Shown here in pieces: positions 51,310-60,764 of a stretch of 64,000 nt of DNA (positions are counted from its first letter, which is position 1; each line of letters begins with the position of its first letter). Under the pieces are notes generated by a model, which saw only the letters and a list, made by a program, of their open reading frames with translations, was not told where the DNA came from and ran no database searches. The DNA comes from Paracentrotus lividus (Eukaryota; Echinodermata; Echinoidea; Camarodonta; Echinidae), in assembly GCA_940671915.1 (NCBI GenBank), contig CALNVZ010003426.1, positions 33,477,371 through 33,541,370 of the forward strand, given 5' to 3'. Position numbers and translations under genes: made by a program.

Positions 51310-51494
51310 TACCCATACAGGCAGTACCCCGCCACCCCCCAGGACCAGCACCTCCAGCCTGTCCCTCGAGGTTTCGATGTTGTCAAGCAGGACTATGCCA
51401 ACAGTGCGTTTGGTATGGAGGCAGGTACGATGGAGAGGAATCAACAAGTTGAGGAGGAAGCCGAGATGATGATCCAGAGAGAGCTACCAACAAG
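51310..51494 (+). CDS. KIAA1549-like protein, exon 6 (cytoplasmic tail)
   Basis: 185 nt, phase 0 in and 2 out; acceptor CTATCTCAG, donor ACAAG|GTGAGA. It encodes a Pro/Gln/Tyr-rich start (YPYRQYPATPQDQHL), then GFDVVKQDYANSAFGMEAG and an acidic helix (QVEEEAEMMIQREL). GFD-x-x-KQ resembles the juxtamembrane cytoplasmic segment of vertebrate family members. No enzymatic domain is visible; it is probably a docking tail. Confidence 0.85.
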
Positions 51495-51566
51495 GTGAGA
51501 GGTTGATCTTGATTTTGATTTTTACTTTGTTTTTTTTTTATTTAATGGTAAATTGAAGTTCGTTCT

Positions 51567-51674
51567 GGGGATGATTCACTAACAGCTTAAATCAGTTCGA
51601 ACTGGGATGAAATCAATTTGAGGATCAATAGCCATGTTATAGTTCCATAGGTCCAAGGTTGGGATTGATTATAA
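51567..51674. mobile_element. Partial family G MITE in intron 6
   Basis: TGATTCACTAACAGCTTAAA, AGGATCAATAGCCATGTTAT and GGTTGGGATTGATT match the two full copies in the reverse orientation. One end is missing. Confidence 0.65.
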
Positions 51675-52139
51675 ATGTTATGTTTTTATTTTATTTTTTT
51701 AAAGTTTTAAAGATTTTCAAACCAAGCCTTACTACACTCCAGCCCAGTTCATATACAAAATACTGCAATATTGCTGATGATGCATATCTGTCCTATATTT
51801 TGATGAAACTCCTGTTCATATATGACATGAAATAGGGTAATGATATCACAGTATAAACTTTTAAAATGTATTTTGATATGAACGGATTTCCGATGAGAAA
51901 AAGAGTGGCATAATAAGAGTAAAATGGGAAGAACCCCTATACCGATTATTGACACCTTGGTAAGCTGTCTACAAAAGCAACGTTAGTAGTAATCTTGTGT
52001 ATAAATGGTCTTCATGAAGTTTTCTCTCTTCTTTGTAAAGAACTGAAATCTATTCAGCAAATTTAATGAAGAAAAGAGGAAATAAAAGCAATAATTTTTA
52101 TTCTTGGCATCACCCTTTCTGTTTCTTTTCTTCCTCTAG

Positions 52140-52260
52140 GACGGTTGAGGGCCATGTATCACCTGTACTGCATTCTTCAAGACACCAGTATCCTGTGTGT
52201 CAGTCACCTACCCCTAGCATGTCATCCAGTTCATCTCTTGTACCCCCTCTACCAATTAAG
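52140..52260 (+). CDS. KIAA1549-like protein, exon 7 (cytoplasmic tail)
   Basis: 121 nt, phase 2 in and 0 out; strong acceptor TTTCTTTTCTTCCTCTAG and donor ATTAAG|GTAAGT. It encodes about 40 residues, TVEGHVSPVLHSSRHQYPV and then a Ser-rich SMSSSSSLVPPLPIK. Low complexity; PPLPIK could be an SH3-type ligand (weak inference). Confidence 0.82.
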
Positions 52261-52493
52261 GTAAGTCTGGCGGTGTTTCATATCTTTACAATCAACTGGA
52301 GATCAGATCTGGTGCTGAATGATTGAGAATATGATTCATGTAGCACACAAGAACCTGTTCCATTCGTTCATAAATTCATTTGTAAATTTACGAATGACTT
52401 GGTGAGACACCCCCCTGGTCTTGGTACTTAGTGTTACATCCTTAGTTGTGGATCCAGCTGAGTATAGTAGTAGAAGTAGAAGTTAGTCTGAGG

Positions 52494-52514
52494 AATATAT
52501 ATATATATATATAT
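52494..52514. repeat. (AT)n microsatellite in intron 7
   Basis: About ten AT dinucleotides. Confidence 0.9.
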
Positions 52515-52846
52515 TTTTCTTTTAGAAATCATGAGATTTTGTTTCCAATGTAAAAACAGATTATTGGTAGAAGCATTTTTTTTTTAGATGTGTTCTTTTG
52601 ATGACTCATGTATTGTCAGAATATAATATTATATAAACTGTTAAACAGCTGCCAACAATTCCTATCTTAGAGGGAAGTTTCCTAATTTTCCCCATGAACC
52701 CTTAATTTTTTCTCCCTCAAAGATATGCTGTTTAAAAGCATAAAAGATACACAATATTCCTATTTTTCACCTGAGGGACCTAATTTTTGTTGTAGAAGGT
52801 TGACAGGTACGTACATATGTATAATCATTATGTTTATTATATGCAG

Positions 52847-53001
52847 CAAAGCAAAGGTCATGTGAGGTCAAAGGAGGCAAGCACAAGTGGGAGTGATACT
52901 GGTGAAGAGCTTTACAAGCAGAGGAGAGAATACATGGCTGCTCAGGAGGAGATTAGCAGAGTACTAGAACCAGAATTATACTCATCACAGGGAAGAAAAA
53001 G
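52847..53001 (+). CDS. KIAA1549-like protein, exon 8 (cytoplasmic tail)
   Basis: 155 nt, phase 0 in and 2 out; acceptor TTATTATATGCAG, donor AAAAAG|GTATGG. It encodes QSKGHVRSKEASTSGSDTGE, then a charged helix (ELYKQRREYMAAQEEISRVL) and EPELYSSQGRKR. The RREYMAAQEEISRVLEPE stretch resembles the RKKMYEKAPKEMEHVLDPD-type segment of vertebrate KIAA1549L as I recall it, supporting the family call. The 3' half of this exon plus intron is tandemly duplicated 353 bp downstream. Confidence 0.85.
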
Positions 53002-53312
53002 GTATGGAAGGGGGTTTATCCACTTGGTGTAGTTTGGTCCAATTCTCTGATTGTCTAATACCACATAGGCTAAACCCATTTGGTCTACTTACATTTTGGT
53101 CTAATTTCTGCTTGGTCTAATACAAAGTTGGCCCAATCACTGATGAACTTAGCAATTCAAACCAAGGTTCTTACACTTCTGGGTTTACTTTTGGAACAAG
53201 AATTTCATGACTTTTCATGACTTTCAGGGAGTCAAAATTCGAACAGAAACATATCTAAAATTTGAAAAAATACAGAAAACTTTCATATTTATTAAGAATG
53301 AGATATTTGCAG

Positions 53313-53354
53313 AGTATTAGAACCAGAGTTATATTCATCACAGGGAAGAAGAAG
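53313..53354 (+). other. Candidate duplicated 42-nt mini-exon (copy of the end of exon 8)
   Basis: A new acceptor-like GATATTTGCAG precedes a copy of the end of exon 8, and the original GTATGG donor is retained. The candidate is phase 2 in and 2 out, so inclusion would add VLEPELYSSQGRR in frame with no stop. The polypyrimidine tract is weak, so use is uncertain. Confidence 0.4.
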
Positions 53355-53614
53355 GTATGGAAGGGGGTCTATATCCACTTGGTCTAACAGTAGTTGGTCC
53401 AGTTGTCTGATTGTCTAATACCACATGGGCTAAGCCCATTTGTTCTTCTTACAATTCGGTCTAATTTCCGCTTGGTGTAATAATAGTTGGTTCGATTCTC
53501 ACTTTGTCTAATTGCCAATTTTTTTTAAATAACCAAATGATCTAAGATAATCTTTGAAAGTTTCAGTGGTGGTAGAATGATTAGCACTTGAAGGTTCCAC
53601 GGTGCACCAAGTAT

Positions 53615-53650
53615 TCTTTCTTGAGGTTATGAGTGGTCCTGAAAAGGACC
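53615..53650 (-). promoter_or_regulatory. Orphan histone mRNA 3'-end signal (stem-loop plus downstream element)
   Basis: On the minus strand GGTCCTTTTCAGGACC (53650-53635) fits the replication-dependent histone stem-loop: a six-base stem with loop TTTC, followed by AC-rich sequence. Eleven bases later comes CAAGAAAGA (53623-53615), identical to the sea-urchin histone downstream element that pairs with U7 snRNA. Upstream on that strand I see only intron 8 repeat, no histone ORF. It is probably a remnant of a transposed histone gene end, inside intron 8 and antisense. Confidence 0.65.
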
Positions 53651-54010
53651 TACCCAATCTCAAATGATCTAAATGCATTTTCATGCAATTCCCTAATGAA
53701 TATTTGGTCTATAACCAGTTTATTATAGGTATTGACTAAATTATGTTAGAACAAGTGGACATTAGACAAAATGGGCATTAGACCAATTGGCAATTAGAAA
53801 TTTGGTCTAATCGCATTTTTGTCGTATTCCCAGATGGAAGTATTTGGTCTATAACCAGATTATTACAAGTATTGACTAAGTGGTGTTAGACCAAGTCGAT
53901 AATAGACAAAATGTGCATTAGACCTAATGGGAATTAGACAAAATTTTGAAGTGGCATTTGACAACTGGTTGTAGAGGAAATAAAATTTGACCATGTGGGA
54001 TGACAAGAAA

Positions 54011-55154
54011 CGGACATTAGTCCGTGATTTTAGATCAAGTTGCAGTTTACCTGTTAGTGTAACTTTAATAGTGTAGGAATACCACTAGGGAAACATCAAA
54101 ATCATGAGTTGAACGAGCAGAAAAAGTCATTGTCAGCTCCCTAAAAGTGAGGCATATCACTGTGACACATTTGTGTGGAACCAGAACTCTTTCAATAAAT
54201 GTCATATTAAAAAAGGCATGTGTTTCTTTATCAAATTTACTCTAGGATCCTCTGGCATAAAAGGTTTGTATTCTACGCAACTAAAAAAAAAATCAAACGC
54301 AACGCGTTTTTCAACCAATCAGGATCACATCTTTTGGACTTGTGTTTGATTTTTTTAAATTGCATAAATCCAAACTTTTTATGCAGGATGGCCCTAAGGT
54401 GATGTTTTCCAGCCAAACTGCATTAAATTTCCAACTCTTACATGTTTTTTGACATGCCTGTGCCTATTCCCTTATAAACTTTTCCCGACAAGAAATGCAA
54501 CCAGCCCAGAAACCAGCAATCCTGGATATTATTCATTAATTACAGAAAGGGATATGTTGCTAGGTATCATTATCTTTATTGCCACAATACATTGTATATG
54601 GTGCCATGTGTGTATAAGTTTTGCAAACAAAAATTTAAAATATTGGATCGACTGCCCTTGCCCCCTTCCCCCCCCCAAAAAAATACCTTTCTGATTTGAC
54701 TAAAATACTTATAATTCTAGCTTTCTACTCTCTATCTTGCCTATCCCTTTCTACTCTTTGGAACTCTCCATTTCCTCTTCTACTCTCTCAAACAGTCCTT
54801 TTTACACATGGCGAACCGTAAACATCATCATAGTAAAAAAAAAACTTCTCATTGGATATAATTCTAAACTTATCTAGAGCAACATGTATATGTACATAGT
54901 GTATATTGCCTCATATTAAACTCAATGATGATCAAAGTCTGGACACAAAATATTCAAAATAATTTGTTTGTTTAATGTGTACATAAATGATTACAATACC
55001 ATTCTACATATCGTTGAAGTATATGTATAATATTTGAAAGGCACTATTTTACTAAGCACTTGGCAGTTCCACTGTACAAGATAATGACACAAGACCCTTC
55101 TCCAGATTCAGATTGAATTATCAGGATATAACAGACGACATAAAATCATTATCA
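54011..55154 (+). other. Intron 8, nothing recognised
   Basis: Poly-C/A runs near 54668, no paired repeats, no exon. Confidence 0.4.
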
Positions 55155-55282
55155 GGGGGGTGATTCACTAACATTTAAAATCAATCCCAACTACGGGCCT
55201 ATGGAACTATAAGATGGCCATTGATCCCAAAGTTAATTTTATCCCAGTTGGGATTGATTTTAGCCGTTAGTGAATCACCCCC
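55155..55282. mobile_element. 128-bp MITE, family G copy 2
   Basis: GGGGGGTGATTCACTAACA at the left pairs with TTAGTGAATCACCCCC at the right. The interior AAAATCAATCCCAACT pairs with AGTTGGGATTGATTTT. It is related to the copies at 47159 and 51567. Confidence 0.85.
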
Positions 55283-56696
55283 ATCAGAAGTTTAGTTATT
55301 GGATGGAGATACAGATACCTACAATTGGAACTGCTTGGAAATTACCCTATGATGTAGTTACATGTATGTAGTTGTGTTTTAGGCTTGATGTACCACAAAC
55401 CTAAACAAATTAATATTAAATTTCTCCAGCCAGACAGAACAAAATTCGTGATTTGAATAAAAATAACAGTAAAATGTCTTTTCTTCTCATTAACAAAATA
55501 AAAAACATAACCATTTGATAAAAATTATGTTATAAGGAGGAAAGAGTCCAGGGAGAGGGTGTTTCTAAAAGCTGTTCATAAGTGACACACATCTTTACCA
55601 ATGGTCTGAATATGAAGAGCCAATTTAAATGGGATGCTCAATTACATGTAGTTTAATTTGAAATATTCAGGTATAGATCGACCTAGTTATTATTAACAAA
55701 TAATTTTAATGTGGATAAATATTTTCACAACTATGCTCAATTAGATTAATTTGAAATATGCAATTATAAATTAACCTAATTTTTATAAACAAACATTTTT
55801 AATGTGGAGAAAATTTGTTCACAACAATTAAGTTGAGATTATGGATAATACAGTCAAATTTCATTTGGCCCTTCATATTGTTCATAAAGATGTGCATAAC
55901 TTACAAATATGTTCATGACCCCTCCCACCTCCCTCCACCCCCCCCCCCCCACTTCCCTAAATTACGAATATGTTAGCACAAGGCTTGAGTTGAAACTGCC
56001 TGCATTTAGATTTTTACATTAGTAAGGTTCACAAAAATCTAGGAAAAATAAGGATAATGGAATTTGAAGCTTATGTAAAAAAGTGGTTAAAATATCTTGG
56101 GCCTACCCCCCCCCCCCTTGTGGTAGTACAATGTAAATGTAAATGAAATATAGACTCTGAAATGTACACAAACAATATTAAAGTATTTTATTTACATGAC
56201 ATTTATGATACTTGATATAATTCCTATCTACACCAGCATTTTTTCATACAAAAATACATGTAGGCCATTTCTAAAGAAAAAAATGCACAACATATTTGAA
56301 AATTAATGAAGTTTAAAGTTGTATGATTTACACACTTAATATACAGCAAAATGAACAAGGGGAAATGTACAGAAAATCTTATATATTATGAAATTGATTG
56401 AGAGAGATAAAATGAGAAAGAGAGAGATTGGGAGGGGGTGGTGATCACAAAGAGTAAAGTCAAACTTAAAGTTGCAGTTAGATTTCTGCTGCATGTAGTA
56501 ATTAACACATAATCTCATGGATGTATTTCTCAGTAGAGTGCATCCCTTGAGCATGATCAATGTGGGGATGTGTAATTCACCGCATGCAACTAGAAATTTA
56601 AGTGCAACCTTTTTAAGTCCACCTTAAAGTTTTTTGACACCTGGTTGGTTCTTAATTACAAGTTATCATTTTCAATTCTGTTTTTCATCATTTCAG
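55283..56696 (+). other. Distal intron 8, nothing recognised
   Basis: C-runs at about 55937-55950 and 56107-56117 and A/T-rich DNA only. It ends in TTTTTCATCATTTCAG, the exon 9 acceptor. Confidence 0.5.
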
Positions 56697-56844
56697 TCAA
56701 AAGGCAAAAGCAGGAGCAAAGAAGACAGGGGTACAGAAGATGAAAGAGAGGAAAACAGAAGGAGAGAAAGCAGCTAAGAACAAGCTAAAGAAGATGGAAT
56801 CCCTTCCAGATAACCATTATGCCAGAGCTGGTGTAGGTGCACAG
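56697..56844 (+). CDS. KIAA1549-like protein, exon 9 (cytoplasmic tail, Lys-rich)
   Basis: 148 nt, phase 2 in and 0 out; acceptor TTTTCATCATTTCAG, donor GCACAG|GTACGT. It encodes QKAKAGAKKTGVQKMKERKT, a strongly basic helix (EGEKAAKNKLKKMESL) and DNHYARAGVGAQ. Phase matching with exon 8 supports membership of the same gene. The conserved C-terminal part of the family is not found in the remaining 7 kb, so the gene continues past the window. Confidence 0.72.
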
Positions 56845-58277
56845 GTACGTTACCACTCTTTGGCTGAGTTCCTTATCTTTGCAATGGCTCATCTTAACTT
56901 TGGATGCTATTGGACACATGTATACAATGTCTAGAAGATGTATTTTTAGAGATTTCAAGATACAGTGGAAATATTGTATTCATGTAAAGAGATCAGGGCC
57001 TGTAACATACATTTGTAAGTAATATTTACATGTACATTTGTATTTCTAATGTGAAACAATCATTGTGATTATTTCCTAGTTAAAATTTCATACATAAAGT
57101 GCATGCAACAAAGATACCGATTGGTTTCTATCAAATTCGCAGTTATGTTTTATGTTACAGGGCCCTAATAAAATACCTGATATAACAAGCTATTTCTCTT
57201 ATTTAAATGAAATCAATTTTATTAGTGTTGTTTATTGACTACATATATACATTGTGTAGCAAGATGCACAATTTAGCAAGTACATGTACAATTTCCATGC
57301 TTTCTGACCTTGTTATAAAGAGTTTCCATTGTAATAAATGACCCATCTCCTCAAAATGTAGCTTTTCTGAAACCCCAGGTTCACAGCTTTTGAATGGTAT
57401 GACTCGCTTAGTTCAATGCAGTTGAACCTACTTAAATGTCAAGTGTTACAAAATGTATTTAGAGAAAACAATAGTATCTATTCAGAAACTAGGATCTGTA
57501 TTTTGGAACAAAAGAGTGCATGGTTTAATCCGTCTCCCCTGAGGCCAACCAAAATATGCTAATCACATTACCAAAAAAAAAACATCAATGAAGGTATTAT
57601 CAGAATAGGATATGATTGGACCCAAATCCTGGATACAACCTTTTCATTAATTAATAACAAAAGGTTAGTCAAAAAAGTTACTTTGAGGTACTGCACATTT
57701 AATGGATGGCAGGACATACATGTACATGTAACATAACAGTAATATAACTCTTCATTGAAATTATTACTTCAAACTTGTTTGAACCAACCAGTTAAAAAAC
57801 AAAACAAAACGAAATTGATTTACATATATCCAATAAAAATCACCCTTTTCCATAATGCTCTTGTCGACTAATTTTGAAAGCACACTGAAGTGTTGCAATG
57901 CTGAATATAAGTTCATACATGCTAGAATGTCTTGTTCTTGGTGTGACCCAAGTTTCTCTGAGCAATAATTAACACATTGATTTACAACTCCATTTTATAG
58001 CAAGTTTTCTTGAAGCACACACCCTGTTATGTGTACAAATAATATACGTAAAAAGAGATTGATTGAGTTTATGAAACATTTCATCGTTTAAAAAATAGTA
58101 GGGAAGATGCAGGGCTCAACACTAAAATGTTAACTAATCCCAGAAAATTTCACTCCAGTCCTCAAAATATTTTGATGGCTATAATGGTCTACTGCAAAAA
58201 AGACCCACAAGAAAACACATTCTTGAACCCCTCAGCAAAAAAACAGTTATTTGGAATCCATTTACAATGTAGATAAT
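56845..58277 (+). other. Intron 9 (partial), nothing recognised
   Basis: AT-rich sequence with TACATGTA words near 57030, 57283 and 57720. No exon or repeat ends were recognised. Confidence 0.4.
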
Positions 58278-58625
58278 TTATGGAACATCTGGACTTAGGG
58301 GTGGGCTGTAGATAATCTTCTCAATCTCCTCAACATCATTTGGGCACGGCCTCGCATTCCTCTTGCTCTCATTCTCCATCACCGTACACAGCATCTGGTG
58401 CAGCAGTTGTGTGCATGATGAATTACGGATCAGCCGCCTCACGTATGGCTGAGAGATGTTCTTTAGCATGAGCACAAGCAGGGCCAGGTCCTCTTTGTCT
58501 AGGTCTGGATTAGAAGCGATGAGACCCAGGTTGGTCCGGATCTCGTTGTTGTTGGCACTGCGGAAGAAGTTGTAGAAGTTCTGGGCCTTTGTGGTTGAGG
58601 TCTGTGGGCTTTTTGATACCTCCAT
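58278..58625 (-). CDS. Unknown 115-residue helical protein, antisense to the KIAA1549-like gene
   Basis: The ORF runs from the ATG at 58625 (MEVSKSPQTSTTKAQNFYNF) to the TAA at 58278, with a stop 45 nt upstream of the ATG in the same frame. It is not low complexity. It has balanced, protein-like composition with amphipathic helices (NNEIRTNLGLIASNP, DKEDLALLVLMLKNI, QPYVRRLIRNSSC, TQLLHQMLCTVMENESK) and a polar C-terminus (PLSPDVP). The local G+C is higher than the flanks, as for coding DNA. The pattern resembles an ARM/HEAT-like or other all-helical domain; I do not recognise the family. It could be a single-exon gene, a retrocopy, or the last coding exon of a gene whose upstream exons lie to the right. 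Confidence 0.65.
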   Translation of the reverse strand: MEVSKSPQTSTTKAQNFYNFFRSANNNEIRTNLGLIASNPDLDKEDLALLVLMLKNISQPYVRRLIRNSSCTQLLHQMLCTVMENESKRNARPCPNDVEEIEKIIYSPPLSPDVP

Positions 58626-58658
58626 GATGTCGTTTTCTTGTTTAGTAGTCTCACTCAC

Positions 58659-60215
58659 TTGTGTTTTTGTTGTGAAAATTGTTCAATCCTTAAAAGTATG
58701 GGACAAATCTGACTGTACTTTTCTATGTTTATTGCACCAAATTTTCTCTTTGAAATAAAGATATTATTACTAGGCTAAACTGCAGTTTCTGTTCAAGATG
58801 CTTAGTTACATAAGACTTGAATTCACCTAAACAACAATGCAGAAAAATGTGAGGTACGATGAAACATGATCAAAACACCTCACAAGGATTTGACGTCTGC
58901 ACACCCTCCTGGAGCATGGGATATCTTCTACTTTTGACTCAGTGCTGTATTAGACCTCCTAGATCCCTGATCATTGGCTCATTGGTATCTGTGGATTTAT
59001 TAAAAGAGAAAAGTAGGAATTAATGATAATAATATATTAATTGGTAATATTTCTTGTCTGGAGTCACAGAGATGTCTCCTGTCAGTCTCTTTGGAGTCAC
59101 AGGAAAATCAAACAGAAGTCTAAAAAATTTCAAACATGCTTGATTTTTTAATCTGAGGCTTTTTCCAGTTGTAAGGTACATGTAGTCATGCTGTGACTAC
59201 ATGTAATTTTGTCTGCCACTGACTCACCTTAACTTGCTTGTGACTGGAAAAGTCTTTTGAATCCAAAAATTAGACGTATTTGATATTTTGAGAGACGTTT
59301 TCCAATCTCCTGCAAGTCGCAAAGACATTGCCGCAACTCAGTGGGAGACAGTATTGCTGGCGGAGGTATTGCTGCGATGTCTTCACAACTTATTAGACTT
59401 AGTTGCGAACCATTCTCATGGTTAGTGAGATATGGCCTTTACTCAATGCTGATCTTTCAGCAATGATTGGTACCATGTATATTGTTTATGAATCTTCATA
59501 TCTTTGAGTTTTGCACAAATACAGCTTGATCCTACAACATTTGTTACTCCAGTATAACAAAACAATCACACTTTGGTCAGCAGGTAGCAACCATAATGTT
59601 TAACTACTATTTAAAAAAATACTAAAAATAGTACTTTTTATCAAATCAAAATTATTAACTTACTCTAGCTGGAAGAGTAGAGAACCCTGCTTCCTAAAAT
59701 ATATGTGCTCCTTTTTTCAGTGATACTGATAGAATGAGATAGGGGAGGGGGTCTCTTTTTTTCCCCTTCCCCTTCCCATACTTGCCAACTGTCCCTATTT
59801 AGTAGGGACAGTCCCTATTTTAGGGAAAAAGAAGAAGCATTTATCACCATTTACAACCCTTTGTCCCTATTTTTTGAAAAATCTGTGTACAGTAATCTAT
59901 AGGAAATACAGAATTGTCCCTATTTTTAAAATTTGTATTCCCACTTTGTCCCTATATTTGGACTCAAAATGTTGGCAGGTATGCCTTCCCCTTCATATAC
60001 ACACCTTATTTTGGGCAGTTACCTAGTAACACCCATATTCATTACCAAAACAAACAACTTTTTACAAAGCCAAGTGCAACTGAAAATGTCCTGGTACAAT
60101 AACTAAAGACCCTAGCTCCGACATTGATAGTTGTGTACATGCAGGCATTGTGTGCTGTTAGTCCCACAAGTTTGACAATGACAATCGGCCTTAGTAAGCT
60201 GCTCTTGACAATGGA
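58659..60215. other. Intergenic or intronic stretch, no gene seen
   Basis: A short inverted repeat, AAGGTACATGTAGTCA and TGACTACATGTAATTTT, at about 59173-59207, and repeated TGTCCCTATTTT words at 59788-59950 (about six). No exon. Confidence 0.45.
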
Positions 60216-60718
60216 TTAAAGGGGAAGTTCACCCTGGAATTTTATTGGGTTTAAAAAATGCAGAAAAAAAAAAGAAAAACATAAGTGAAAGTTTAAAGAA
60301 AATCGACCAATAAATAGCGAAGTTATGAATATGCAAAGTTTTGATTCTGTGACGTCACGTGCGAGCAGCTTTCCCATGTGTTGTGTATGTAAATTCCATA
60401 CATTTGTCTTTCTTCATGGTTATTGATAAAGGAATGGGTCACCTTGATAGAGGTATGTATATAAACATATGTTTGATGATATATCGACCGCACAGATGAC
60501 ATAATTAATTTTGTTTTGAAAAAATGACACTTAATGGAAATTACACTACATAACACATAGGAGAACTGCTCGCACGTGACGTCACAGAATCAAAACTTTA
60601 AATATTCATAACTTCATTATTTTTTGGTCGATTTTCTCCAAACCTTCACTCGTATTTTTCTTTTATTTTTCTGCATTTTCTAAAACCAATTTAAACCCAG
60701 GGTGAACTTCCCCTTTAA
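60216..60718. mobile_element. MITE family A full copy 2 (TTAAAGGGGAAGTTCACC ends)
   Basis: It has TTAA at both ends and arms inverted as in the copy at 34689. Each arm carries GTGACGTCAC (60350-60359 and 60577-60586). Spacer and subterminal sequence are strongly similar to copy 1. Confidence 0.9.
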
Positions 60719-60764
60719 TCTTCCCATTGAAATCCCAAGGGCTTCAGGCCATGACTAAATACAC

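Larger units (their letters stand above)
53002..54010. repeat. Intron 8 repeat field: GGTCTAAT/ATTAGACC words and tandem duplication
   Basis: The segment from about 52950 to 53130 (exon 8 end plus intron) is repeated at about 53303-53485. In addition, TTGGTCTAAT-like words, or their complement ATTAGACCAA, recur at irregular 15-40 bp spacing on both strands across the interval. Examples: CATTTGGTCTA, TTTTGGTCTAATTTC, CTTGGTCTAATA, GTTAGACCAAGT and CATTAGACC. It looks like an old, inverted minisatellite-type expansion. Confidence 0.65.

Noticed and set aside
56845-57022. Possible read-through C-terminus after exon 9 (VRYHSLAEFL)
   Set aside because: A strong GTACGT donor precedes it, and the KIAA1549 family has a long further cytoplasmic region, so continuation is more likely.
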